A stretch of DNA of 64,000 bases from the NCBI RefSeq assembly GCF_023734135.1, contig NZ_AP025730.1, forward strand, positions 5,642,001 through 5,706,000, given 5' to 3'. The stretch comes from Sphaerotilus microaerophilus (GTDB lineage: Bacteria; Pseudomonadota; Gammaproteobacteria; Burkholderiales; Burkholderiaceae_C). Position 1 is the stretch's first letter, and each line of letters begins with the position of its first letter. Below the pieces are notes generated by a model, which saw only the letters and a program-made list of their open reading frames with translations, was not told the DNA's origin and did not search any database. The position numbers and the translations under genes were made by a program. Below are positions 51,865 through 59,533 of this stretch, piece by piece.

Positions 51865-52974
51865 TCAAAAGCGGATGTGGGTCGAGGCGTTGAGGTTGAC
51901 GCGCGCGCCGCGCCAGTCGTCGATCAGGTACTTGGTGAAGGTCAGGCCGGTCTTCTCGAAGAAGCGCGGCCAGCCGATGCGCTCGATCCAGTCGGCGATG
52001 CGCTCCCAGGAACGGGCGTCTTCCTTGTAGGTGTGCAGGATCTTCTTGACCACCTCGGACACCTCGGGCCAGCGCGGCGGGTTGTTGGGCAGGCCGGACA
52101 CCACCATCTTCATGAAGGTCGGCTTGCCGCGGGCGTTGCTGTTCTTGCCGCCCACCCAGATCGCCAGCTTGCTGTGCTCGGGGTCGTTGATCTGCATCGG
52201 CGGGCACGGGGGGTAGCAGGCGCCGCAGCAGATGCACTTGGCCTCGTCCACTTCCAGTGAGGGCCGGCCGTTGACCAGCGCCGGGCGGATCGCCGCCACC
52301 GGGCAGCGCGCCACCACCGAGGGGCGCTCGCAGACGTTGGCCACCAGGTCGTGGTTGATCTTGGGCGGTTTGGTGTGCTGCACGATGATGGCGATGTCCG
52401 CCTGGCCACCGCAGTTGATCTCGCAGCAGGAGGTGGACAGGTGCACCCGGTTGGGCATCTCCTCGCGCCGGAACTCGGTGATGAGCTCGTCCATCAGCGC
52501 CTTGACCGCGCCGGAGGCATCGGTGCCCGGGATGTCGCAGTGCAGCCAGCCCTGGGTGTGCGCGATCATCGACACCGAGTTGCCGGTCCCCCCCACCGGG
52601 AAGCCCTCGGCCTCCAGCTTCTCGATCAGCGGCGCCACCTTGTCGGCGGCCGACACCATGAACTCGATGTTCGAGCGGATGGTGAAGCGCACATGGCCTT
52701 CGGCGTACTGGTCGGCGATGTCGCAGAGCTTGCGCACGGTGCCCACGTCCATCTGGCGCTGGGTGCCGGCACGCACCGACCAGACCTCGTCGCCACTGCG
52801 AGCCACGTGGTGCAGCACGCCGGGACGCGGGCGGTCGTGGTACTTCCACGCGCCGTAGTTCTTCTTCAGCAGCGGGTGTAGGTATTGCTGGTTGTCGGGC
52901 ACGCCGCACTCGATGGCGCGGCGCGGGGAGGCCTTCGGAGCGGCGGTGGCGGCGGTGGCCGTGGCGGTGTTCAT
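51865..52974 (-). CDS. dsrB: DsrB, beta subunit of reverse dissimilatory sulfite reductase
   Basis: 369 aa, GAGGAGACG upstream. The coupled siroheme/[4Fe-4S] motif is STSCCEINCGGQAD. A ferredoxin domain has CICCGACYPPCPPM with a second cluster formed in the same region (VVARCPVAAIRP). DsrAB oxidises DsrC-bound sulfane sulfur to sulfite in the cytoplasm. It follows dsrA by 24 bp. Presence of DsrEFH and DsrL places it in the oxidative type. Confidence 0.96.
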   Translation of the reverse strand: MNTATATAATAAPKASPRRAIECGVPDNQQYLHPLLKKNYGAWKYHDRPRPGVLHHVARSGDEVWSVRAGTQRQMDVGTVRKLCDIADQYAEGHVRFTIRSNIEFMVSAADKVAPLIEKLEAEGFPVGGTGNSVSMIAHTQGWLHCDIPGTDASGAVKALMDELITEFRREEMPNRVHLSTSCCEINCGGQADIAIIVQHTKPPKINHDLVANVCERPSVVARCPVAAIRPALVNGRPSLEVDEAKCICCGACYPPCPPMQINDPEHSKLAIWVGGKNSNARGKPTFMKMVVSGLPNNPPRWPEVSEVVKKILHTYKEDARSWERIADWIERIGWPRFFEKTGLTFTKYLIDDWRGARVNLNASTHIRF

Positions 52975-52998
52975 CAGGTTCGTCTCCTCGAAACCGGC

Positions 52999-54303
52999 TC
53001 AGGCAGCCTGCTGCTGTTGCTTGAGCGCCTTGATGCGGGCGACCTCGTCGTCCCAGCCGTCGGTGCGCACGTAGGGGTTGGTGCGGGGGCAGGCGACCAT
53101 GTTCGGATCGACCTCGATCTCCAGCGCCTCCAGGAAGTTCACCAGGCCGATGCGCTCGATCATTTCGCCGGTGCGCTCGTGCTCCAGCGCGTTCTCGGCA
53201 AAGAAGTCGATGATCTTCTGGGCCAACTCGACCAGCGCCTCGCGGTCCTCGTCGGTGGCCAGCTTCATGAATGGCACCACCACGGTGCCCATCAGGTCGC
53301 CGATCTTGAGGGTGCGCTTGCCTCCGACCAGGATGGTTGCGCCGGTGTCCTCGCCCGGGGCCAGGCCGCCGGTGATGACGTTGATGCAGTGCATGCAGCG
53401 CACGCAGTCACGGTTGTCGATCTCCAGCGCCTGGGTGTCGGACACCTTCACCGAGGTGATGGTCGCGCCGGTCGCCACCTTGCTGGCATCCTTGAGCTGG
53501 ATCGCCTTGGTCGGGCAGCGGGCCACCACGTTGTTGACCAGCTCGTCCACGCCGTGGGCAGCGAACCAGCGGCGCGCCAGCGCCTCGTCGCTGCGCATGT
53601 TGTCGCGCCAGGTGCCGATGATGGCCATGTCGGCGCGCTGGATCGAGTTCATGCAGTCGTTCGGGCAACCACTGAACTTGAACTTGAACTTGTACGGCAG
53701 CGACGGACGGTGGATGTCGTCCAGGAAGTTGTTGATCACCGCCCGGTGCGCCCGCGCCTCGTCGTAGCAGCTCTGCTCGCAGCGCGCTGCGCCGACGCAG
53801 CTCATCGAGGTGCGCACCGCCGGGCCGGCGCCGCCCAGGTCGAAACCCAGCTCGTTGATCGCGTCGAAGGCGCCCTGCACGTTGTCCGTCTTGGCGCCCT
53901 GGAACATGATGTCGCCGGACTGGCCGTGGAAGGCGATCAGGCCCGAGCCATGCTCCTCCCAGACGTCGCAGAACTTGCGCAGGATGTCGGTGGTGTAGTG
54001 CATGCCCGGCGGCGGCATCACACGCAGCGTGTGGAACTCGGCAGCGTCCTTGAACACCGGCTTACCCTCGGCGTCCTTCAGCTCGGTGAAGCGCGGGATC
54101 ACCCCACCGCCGTAGCCGATCACGCCGACCGTGCCGCCCTTCCAATAGCCCTTGCGGGTCTTGTAGGACGTCTCCAGCTGGCCGAGCACGTCGACCACGT
54201 AGTCCTTGTCCTCGGCCAGGCGTTTCAGGCCGGTCACGAAACTGGGCCACGGGCCGGACTCGAGCTCGTCGAGCATCGGCGTGGGATGCATGGGCTTGGC
54301 CAT
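52999..54303 (-). CDS. dsrA: DsrA, alpha subunit of reverse dissimilatory sulfite reductase
   Basis: 434 aa from the ATG of MAKPMHPTPMLDELESGPWPSFVTGLKRL, with AGGAGACAA upstream. The siroheme/[4Fe-4S] motifs are SCVGAARCEQSC and FSGCPNDCMNS. The inserted ferredoxin domain has RDCVRCMHCINV and VARCPTKAIQ. It is the first gene of dsrABEFHCMKLJOPNR. Only 88 bp of native upstream DNA remain before the second IS630 copy. Confidence 0.97.
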   Translation of the reverse strand: MAKPMHPTPMLDELESGPWPSFVTGLKRLAEDKDYVVDVLGQLETSYKTRKGYWKGGTVGVIGYGGGVIPRFTELKDAEGKPVFKDAAEFHTLRVMPPPGMHYTTDILRKFCDVWEEHGSGLIAFHGQSGDIMFQGAKTDNVQGAFDAINELGFDLGGAGPAVRTSMSCVGAARCEQSCYDEARAHRAVINNFLDDIHRPSLPYKFKFKFSGCPNDCMNSIQRADMAIIGTWRDNMRSDEALARRWFAAHGVDELVNNVVARCPTKAIQLKDASKVATGATITSVKVSDTQALEIDNRDCVRCMHCINVITGGLAPGEDTGATILVGGKRTLKIGDLMGTVVVPFMKLATDEDREALVELAQKIIDFFAENALEHERTGEMIERIGLVNFLEALEIEVDPNMVACPRTNPYVRTDGWDDEVARIKALKQQQQAA

Positions 54304-54391
54304 CGGCTTGTCTCCTGGGCGGGGCGGTCTCGCAGGGTGCGCAGCAGTCGCTGCACGGCGCGGATCGACAGATGTGATGGGATGGATGCTA

Positions 54392-55555
54392 GTGTAGTGT
54401 TTGATTGTTGAAGCAACTTAATTGAACAACACGACTCCAATGGTCTACTACGGACAGAGTTGGAGCCAGGAAGTGCGAGTTGCCCCTGCGATCGAGTTGA
54501 GTCAAGAGGAGGAGGCTGAGTTGATCCGGCTGGCGCATTCGAAGGCGACCAGCGTTCGACTGGCCGAGCGTGCGCGCATTGTTTTGCTGGCCGCGCAAGG
54601 CCTGCAGAACCTGCAGATCGCCCAGGAGCTGGGCATCGACCGGATCACGGCGGGTCGCTGGCGCCAGCGCTACATCAAGTCCGGACTGGCGGGCATCGAG
54701 CGGGACCTGCCGCGCGGGGCACCGCCGGTCAAGGTGGACGTGGCCAAGCTGGTGGAGCTGACCACGCAAAGCCAGCCCGAGGCCGCCACGCACTGGAGCA
54801 CGCGCAAGATGGCTGCGGTGCTGCAGGTCAGCCCCAGCACGGTGATGCGTCACTGGCAGGCCAATGGGCTCAAGCCGCACCTGGTGCGTGGCTTCAAGGT
54901 CTCGCGCGACCCGAAGTTCGTCGAGAAGCTCGAAGACATCGTGGGGCTGTACATGTCCCCGCCCGAGCACGCCCTGGTGCTGTGCTGCGACGAGAAGAGC
55001 CAGGTGCAGGCACTGGACCGCACGCAGCCGGGCCTGCCGATGAAGAAGGGTCGTGCGCAGACGATGACGCACGACTACAAGCGCCACGGCACGACCACGC
55101 TGTTCGCTGCGCTCAACGTGCTTGACGGCACGGTCATTGGCCAGTGCCAGCAGCGGCACACGCACGCCGAGTGGTTGAAGTTCCTGCGCCAGATCGACCG
55201 CGAGACGCCCAAGGGCAAGACCCTGCACCTGATTGCCGACAACTATGCCACCCACAAGCACGCGGCGGTGCAGGCGTGGCTGGCCAAGCACCCCAGGTTC
55301 CACATGCACTTCACGCCGACCTCGGCGTCTTGGCTGAACATGGTGGAGCGCTTCTTCCGCGACATCACCACCGAACGCCTGCGGCGCGGCGTGTTTACCA
55401 GCGTGGGCGAGCTGGAGGCGGCGATCAAGGCGTACGTCGCGCATCACAACACCAGTCCCAAGCCGTTCATCTGGACCAAGAGCGCTCGCGACATCTTGCA
55501 GAAGGTCATTCGCGCCAACTCCCGGTTAAGTGGGAAACAGAATGGAACACTGCAC
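54392..55555 (+). mobile_element. IS630-family insertion sequence, copy 2 (1164 bp), upstream of dsrA
   Basis: Same length, ends and apparently the same sequence as copy 1, in the same orientation, flanked by TA at 54390-54391 and 55556-55557. It lies between dsrA and the SQR-like gene, which are transcribed apart. It therefore splits what was a region of about 270 bp holding both promoters. Lack of divergence from copy 1 suggests recent transposition. Confidence 0.95.
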
Positions 55556-55558
55556 TAG
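54422..55558 (+). CDS. IS630-family DDE transposase (copy 2)
   Basis: 378 aa, same protein as the transposase at 2080-3216, with CDEKSQ, IADNYATHK and NMVERFF as the DDE residues. As in copy 1, the final TAG is completed by the target-site TA and the next base. It is transcribed away from dsrA and towards the SQR-like gene. Read-through from the transposase could therefore affect that gene. Confidence 0.93.
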   Translation: MNNTTPMVYYGQSWSQEVRVAPAIELSQEEEAELIRLAHSKATSVRLAERARIVLLAAQGLQNLQIAQELGIDRITAGRWRQRYIKSGLAGIERDLPRGAPPVKVDVAKLVELTTQSQPEAATHWSTRKMAAVLQVSPSTVMRHWQANGLKPHLVRGFKVSRDPKFVEKLEDIVGLYMSPPEHALVLCCDEKSQVQALDRTQPGLPMKKGRAQTMTHDYKRHGTTTLFAALNVLDGTVIGQCQQRHTHAEWLKFLRQIDRETPKGKTLHLIADNYATHKHAAVQAWLAKHPRFHMHFTPTSASWLNMVERFFRDITTERLRRGVFTSVGELEAAIKAYVAHHNTSPKPFIWTKSARDILQKVIRANSRLSGKQNGTLH

Positions 55559-55627
55559 GAGCCGCGCCCGCTGCGCACCATCACTCCGGGCGGTGGCGCT
55601 CGCTTCGCCCGACGGGGGATGCCCAGC

Positions 55628-55642
55628 TACCCGGAAGGGGTA
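55628..55642. promoter_or_regulatory. Palindrome TACCC-N5-GGGTA upstream of the sqr-like operon (candidate NarL-type site 3)
   Basis: TACCCGGAAGGGGTA carries the same arms as the sites at 37694 and 37805. It stands 103 bp upstream of the SQR-like gene. Before the IS insertion it lay about 160 bp upstream of dsrA, so it could have served both operons. Confidence 0.4.
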
Positions 55643-55744
55643 GATCCCATCCCTCCCCGCGGCTATAGACGCTGGCGCCCCGCCACGCGCTCAATAGCCG
55701 ACGCTCGCCCACATCGAAGAATCGCAGATCCACGGAGACAGGAC

Positions 55745-57025
55745 ATGGCGCACATCGTGATCATCGGCGCGGGCATCGGCGGCATGCCGATGGCCTACGA
55801 GATGCGGGAACTTGCCCGCCCGGAAGACCGCATCACCGTGGTCAGCAACTCGCCGACCTTCCACTTCGTGCCCAGCAACCCCTGGGTGGCGGTGGACTGG
55901 CGCCAGCGCGGCGACATCGAGCTGGACATCGGTCCGGTGCTGGCCAAGCGCAAGATCGGCTTCTCCGCCGCGGGCGCGAAGCGGGTGCATCCGGCCGAGA
56001 ACCGCGTCGAGCTGGGTGACGGAAGCAGCCTCGCCTACGACTTCCTGGTCATCGCCACCGGCCCGAAGCTGGCCTTCGACGAGGTGCCCGGCCTGGGCCC
56101 GGCCAGCGGGGGCGGGCACACCCAGTCGATCTGCCACGTCGACCACGCGGTGGACGCGCAGCACGCCTGGCACAGCTTCGTGAAGGAACCGGGCCCGATC
56201 GTCGTCGGCGCGGTGCAGGGCGCCTCCTGCTACGGTCCGGCCTACGAGTTCGCGATGATCATGGAGACCGACCTGCGCCGGCGCAAGCTGCGCGACCGCG
56301 TGCCCATGACCTTCGTGACGCCCGAGCCCTACATCGGCCACCTCGGCCTGGGCGGCGTGGGCGACTCCAAGGGGCTGCTGGAGTCGATCTTCCGCGATCG
56401 CCACATCAAATGGATCTGCAACGCCAAGACCACCCGGGTCGAGGCCGGCAGGATGTTCGTCACCGAGCACGACGAGGACGGCAAGCCGAAGAAGGAGCAC
56501 GAGCTGCCCTTCAAGTACTCGATGATGCTGCCGGCCTTCAAGGGCGTGGACGCGGTGTTTGGCATCGAAGGGCTGACCAACCCGCGCGGCTTCATCACGA
56601 TCGACCAGTTCCAGCGCAACCCGAAGTTCAGGAACATCTACTCGGTGGGCGTGTGCGTGGCGATCCCGCCGGTGGAGGCCACGCCGCTGCCGGTGGGTGC
56701 GCCGAAGACGGGCTACATGATCGAGTCGATGGTCACCGCGACAGCGCACAACATCCGCGCCGCGCTGGACGGCCAGGAGCCCACCAAGACGGCGACCTGG
56801 AACGCGGTCTGCCTGGCGGACTTCGGTGACAGCGGCGCCGCCTTCGTCGCCCTGCCGCAGATCCCGCCGCGCAACGTCAATTGGTTCAGCGAGGGCAAGT
56901 GGGTGCACCTGGCCAAGATCGGCTTCGAGAAGTACTTCCTGCGCAAGATGCGCAACGGCACCTCGGAGCCCGTCTTCGAGAAGATGGTGCTCAAGGCGAT
57001 GGGCATCGCCAAGCTGAAGAACTGA
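55745..57025 (+). CDS. Sulfide:quinone oxidoreductase-like flavoprotein
   Basis: 426 aa, ATG preceded by GGAGACAGG. The FAD-binding motif is HIVIIGAGIGGMPMAYEM, with later motifs FLVIATGPKLAFDEVPG and IYSVGVCVAIPPVEATPLPVG. Candidate redox cysteines are in QSICHVDHA, GASCYGPAYEFA and VGVCVAIPP, and the C-terminal helix (VHLAKIGFEKYFLRKM) suits membrane association as in SQR. It probably oxidises sulfide with quinone as acceptor, although this SQR-like subgroup may use another sulfur substrate. It is the first gene of a seven-gene operon. Confidence 0.85.
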   Translation: MAHIVIIGAGIGGMPMAYEMRELARPEDRITVVSNSPTFHFVPSNPWVAVDWRQRGDIELDIGPVLAKRKIGFSAAGAKRVHPAENRVELGDGSSLAYDFLVIATGPKLAFDEVPGLGPASGGGHTQSICHVDHAVDAQHAWHSFVKEPGPIVVGAVQGASCYGPAYEFAMIMETDLRRRKLRDRVPMTFVTPEPYIGHLGLGGVGDSKGLLESIFRDRHIKWICNAKTTRVEAGRMFVTEHDEDGKPKKEHELPFKYSMMLPAFKGVDAVFGIEGLTNPRGFITIDQFQRNPKFRNIYSVGVCVAIPPVEATPLPVGAPKTGYMIESMVTATAHNIRAALDGQEPTKTATWNAVCLADFGDSGAAFVALPQIPPRNVNWFSEGKWVHLAKIGFEKYFLRKMRNGTSEPVFEKMVLKAMGIAKLKN

Positions 57026-57051
57026 CGCCCCGGGACGAAGGACCGCCACCG

Positions 57052-57285
57052 ATGGTCGCCACGCGCCGACTCGCCGACCTGACCGTGCCCTGGGGCCGGC
57101 AGGAAATCCAGCTCGAAGAGGTCGACTTCGAGACCGGTGGTATGCCGCTGCTGCGCGTGCGCATCCGCGAAGGCAAGCGCTTCACCATCTTCGACGTGGA
57201 CGCCGCCACCGCCGCTGCCTGGGCGCAGGCGATGCAGGCCTGGAGCGACACGCAGGCGGCCGCACCGGCCGCGCAGGTGCCATGA
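57052..57285 (+). CDS. Small conserved protein in the sqr-cas6-like operon
   Basis: 77 aa from the ATG of MVATRRLADLTVPWGRQ, 26 bp after the SQR-like gene. The sequence LPL-type core (EIQLEEVDFETGGMPLLRVRIREGKRFTIFDVDAATAAAWAQAM) suggests a small beta-rich domain with a C-terminal helix. No cysteine, no signal peptide. The last 4 bases overlap the start of the Cas6-like gene (ATGA). I do not recognise a function; it may be a structural partner of a neighbour. Confidence 0.65.
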   Translation: MVATRRLADLTVPWGRQEIQLEEVDFETGGMPLLRVRIREGKRFTIFDVDAATAAAWAQAMQAWSDTQAAAPAAQVP

Positions 57286-57965
57286 CGGTCGTGGCCCTCC
57301 CGACCGCGCTGGAAGCCGCGCAGCAGGCGGCCGCTCACACGGTCGACCTGGCCTTCGAGTTGGCCGGCCGGGATCTGCCGCGCGAGCACTGCGCCGCCCT
57401 GGCCGCCGCCCTGCAGCAGGCCCTGCCCTGGCTGGCCGAGGAGCCCCAGGCCGGCGTACATGCGCTGCGCAGCTCACCCGGCGAGGACGACCTCGTGCTG
57501 CTGCCGCGGCGCGCCCGCCTGGGGCTGCGCCTGCCCGCCGCGCGCGTGGCCCAGGCCCGGGCGCTGTGCGGCCAGCGGCTCGACGTGGACGGCCACCCGC
57601 TGCAGGTGGGTGCCGCTGCGCCCCCGCGCGAACTGGTACCCACCCGCACGCTGTACGCCGACTTCGTCTGCTGGGGGCCAGCCGACGAAGACTTCGATGC
57701 TCAAGTGGCCAGCACGCTCGCCGAGTTGGGCGTGACAGGCCACTGGATCAGCGGCGGCGCGCGCTCGACCCTCGCTCCTGGCAGCGAGGGCCGCCCTTCG
57801 ACCGAGTCCAGCCGCCTGCACGGCCACGCCCTGGTGCTGCACGACCTGCCGCAGCGGCACGCGCTGGCGCTGCAGGTGCTGGGGCTGGGCCGCCACCGCC
57901 TGCTCGGCTGCGGCCTGTTCGTGCCACACAAGACCATCACCGGGCTGGGTTCCCCCGAGGACTGA
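57282..57965 (+). CDS. Cas6/Cmx6-like RAMP-fold protein in a sulfur-oxidation operon
   Basis: 227 aa. The sequence follows the Cas6/Cmx6 (type I-MYXAN) plan: a first ferredoxin-like domain (TVDLAFELAGRDLPREHCAALAAALQQALPWL, then GVHALRSS), LLPRRARLGLRLPAARV, LDVDGHPLQVG, and a second domain ending in the glycine-rich loop VLGLGRHRLLGCGLFVPHK (Gly201, 203, 209, 211). His36 occupies the place of the general-base His of Cas6. Cas6 proteins cut CRISPR RNA, but no array or other cas gene is in the window. It is coupled to the upstream gene by ATGA and lies 27 bp before a DsrC-like gene. RNA processing or binding linked to sulfur metabolism is an inference. Confidence 0.78.
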   Translation: MTVVALPTALEAAQQAAAHTVDLAFELAGRDLPREHCAALAAALQQALPWLAEEPQAGVHALRSSPGEDDLVLLPRRARLGLRLPAARVAQARALCGQRLDVDGHPLQVGAAAPPRELVPTRTLYADFVCWGPADEDFDAQVASTLAELGVTGHWISGGARSTLAPGSEGRPSTESSRLHGHALVLHDLPQRHALALQVLGLGRHRLLGCGLFVPHKTITGLGSPED

Positions 57966-57992
57966 GCCCCCGACACACGGAGACCGCCACCC

Positions 57993-58322
57993 ATGGGTTA
58001 CCTGATCAACGGCAGCGACCACGAGGTCGACGACGAGGGCTACCTGCTCGAGGCCCAGCTGGGCGACGACGTCCCCGCGGTGATCGCCGCCGCCGAGGGC
58101 ATCACGCTCACCGACGCGCACTGGACCGTGATCCGCTACCTGCGCGACGCCTGGCGCGAGCACGGCCACACGCCCAACTTCCGCGCCATGCTCAAGGAGA
58201 TCGCGGAGATCGACCCGGCGCTGGACAACAAGGCGCTGTACGACCTGTTCCCGATGGGCCCCGCCAAGCAGGGCGCCCGCATCGCCGGCCTGCCCAAGCC
58301 CTTCGGCAAGGGCGGCTACTGA
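57993..58322 (+). CDS. DsrC/TusE-family protein without cysteines (RspA type)
   Basis: 109 aa, GGAGA upstream. It has the full DsrC/TusE fold (GYLINGSDHEVDDEGYLLEAQLGDDVPAVIAAAEGITLTDAHWTVIRYLRDAWREHG), but the C-terminal arm reads ARIAGLPKPFGKGGY. Both redox cysteines are absent and there is no Cys anywhere. Such cysteine-less homologues have been termed RspA and proposed to be regulatory. It cannot carry sulfur by the DsrC mechanism. It sits between the Cas6-like gene and a tandem TusA. Confidence 0.88.
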   Translation: MGYLINGSDHEVDDEGYLLEAQLGDDVPAVIAAAEGITLTDAHWTVIRYLRDAWREHGHTPNFRAMLKEIAEIDPALDNKALYDLFPMGPAKQGARIAGLPKPFGKGGY

Positions 58323-58345
58323 ACATCGAAAGAGGGCCGCGAGCC

Positions 58346-58840
58346 ATGACCACCCCGTTCCCCACTCCCCACGTGACGCTGGACGTCAAGGGCGTCAGCT
58401 GCCCCGGCCCCATCCTGAGCGCCAAGCGACTGGTTGATGACCTGGCCGAGGGCGAGGTGCTGCTGCTGGTGTCCGACTGCGCCGGCACCGAGAGCGACCT
58501 CTTCGCCTGGGCGCGCGCCACCGGCAACCAGGTCGTCGGCGCCGACAAGCGCCCCGACGGCAGCCAGGGCTACTACATCCGCAAGGGCACCGCCGACCAC
58601 CCGCCGGCCCAGGCCGACCTGGACCTGCGCGGCGTCGTCTGCCCCGGCCCCATCGTCGAGGCCAAGCGCCTGCTGGGCAGCATGCAGCCGGGCGAGGTGC
58701 TGCGCCTGGTGAGCGATTGCGCCGGCGTGCGCGGCGACATCGCCGGCTGGGCCGACGCCACCGGCCACTCGATCATCGCCACCCACGAGGTGGCCACCGG
58801 CACCTACGAGTTCTTCATCCGCCGCGGCCCGAACCGGTAG
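58346..58840 (+). CDS. Tandem TusA-TusA fusion protein
   Basis: 164 aa. Two TusA domains in one chain: residues 10-81 with GVSCPGPILSAKRLV (Cys19) and 91-163 with GVVCPGPIVEAKRLL (Cys99). Each domain also has a second conserved Cys in LVSDCAG. The domains are similar enough to suggest internal duplication. A two-site carrier could move sulfur between partners or bind two at once. It follows the cysteine-less DsrC homologue by 23 bp. Confidence 0.92.
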   Translation: MTTPFPTPHVTLDVKGVSCPGPILSAKRLVDDLAEGEVLLLVSDCAGTESDLFAWARATGNQVVGADKRPDGSQGYYIRKGTADHPPAQADLDLRGVVCPGPIVEAKRLLGSMQPGEVLRLVSDCAGVRGDIAGWADATGHSIIATHEVATGTYEFFIRRGPNR

Positions 58841-58892
58841 GCCGGTCCACGCGGCATTCGGCTAGCGCACAAGAAGGGGAAGGCGGCCGACC

Positions 58893-59528
58893 ATGGCCCT
58901 GCGCATCAAGAACCAGTGGTTCCGCGAGGACCGCCCACGCAGCGTGCGCGAGGTGGCCGGCGCGGCGGCGTTCATCGTCTGGCGGGTGGGCTTCAACGTG
59001 CTGCAGAACATGCGGCGCGCGGATTTCGACATCCTGCCCGGCGCGCAGTACTTCGACTTCCTGGCCGAGTGGCTGGTCTTCCTGATCCAGGTGACCGACC
59101 GCATCGCCTATGCGCAGATGAGCGAGCCCGAGCGCCTGGACTTCACCTCCACCCTGGCCAACCGGGTGGCGGAGATCTACGCCGACAACCGCGCCGACCT
59201 GCTCGGCGCCCGCACCGATCCCGGTGCCCCGGCCGCCGCGCCGGGCCGGCACCCGGACCGCGACCACTTCATCGACCTGCTCAACCTGCGCTCGCAGGAC
59301 TATGCCGACTTCGACATCGAACCGGCGCGGCTGACCCACCCGGTGGCACGCTTCCTGGCCGAGCGGCTGATCCACGTGCTCGGGGACCGTGACCGCATGT
59401 GGGTGCACGACCAGGTGATGGAGATCGAGGCGCCCGACGCCGCCGCCCTCGTCCTCAAGGGCCTGAACGGCCTGCTCGGCCAGGCGCCCCGGCGTGCCCG
59501 GCGGGCCGCAGGCGTTGCCGGAGACTGA
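58893..59528 (+). CDS. Conserved protein of unknown function in the cas6-like/tusA operon
   Basis: 211 aa, helical, AGAAGGGGAAGG upstream. Segments include RSVREVAGAAAFIVWRVGFNVLQNMRRADFDI, YFDFLAEWLVFLIQVTDRIAYAQMSEPERLDFTSTLANRVAEIYADNRADLLG, DFDIEPARLTHPVARFLAERLIHVLGDRDRMWVHDQVMEIEAPDA. No signal peptide or clear membrane helix. I do not recognise the family. The co-directional context suggests a role with the TusA-tandem and DsrC-like proteins. Confidence 0.75.
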   Translation: MALRIKNQWFREDRPRSVREVAGAAAFIVWRVGFNVLQNMRRADFDILPGAQYFDFLAEWLVFLIQVTDRIAYAQMSEPERLDFTSTLANRVAEIYADNRADLLGARTDPGAPAAAPGRHPDRDHFIDLLNLRSQDYADFDIEPARLTHPVARFLAERLIHVLGDRDRMWVHDQVMEIEAPDAAALVLKGLNGLLGQAPRRARRAAGVAGD

Positions 59529-59533
59529 CCCAG

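Noticed and set aside
57282..57965. Cas6-like gene taken as proof of a CRISPR-Cas locus
   Set aside because: No direct repeats with regular spacers and no cas1, cas2 or effector genes were seen anywhere in the window.
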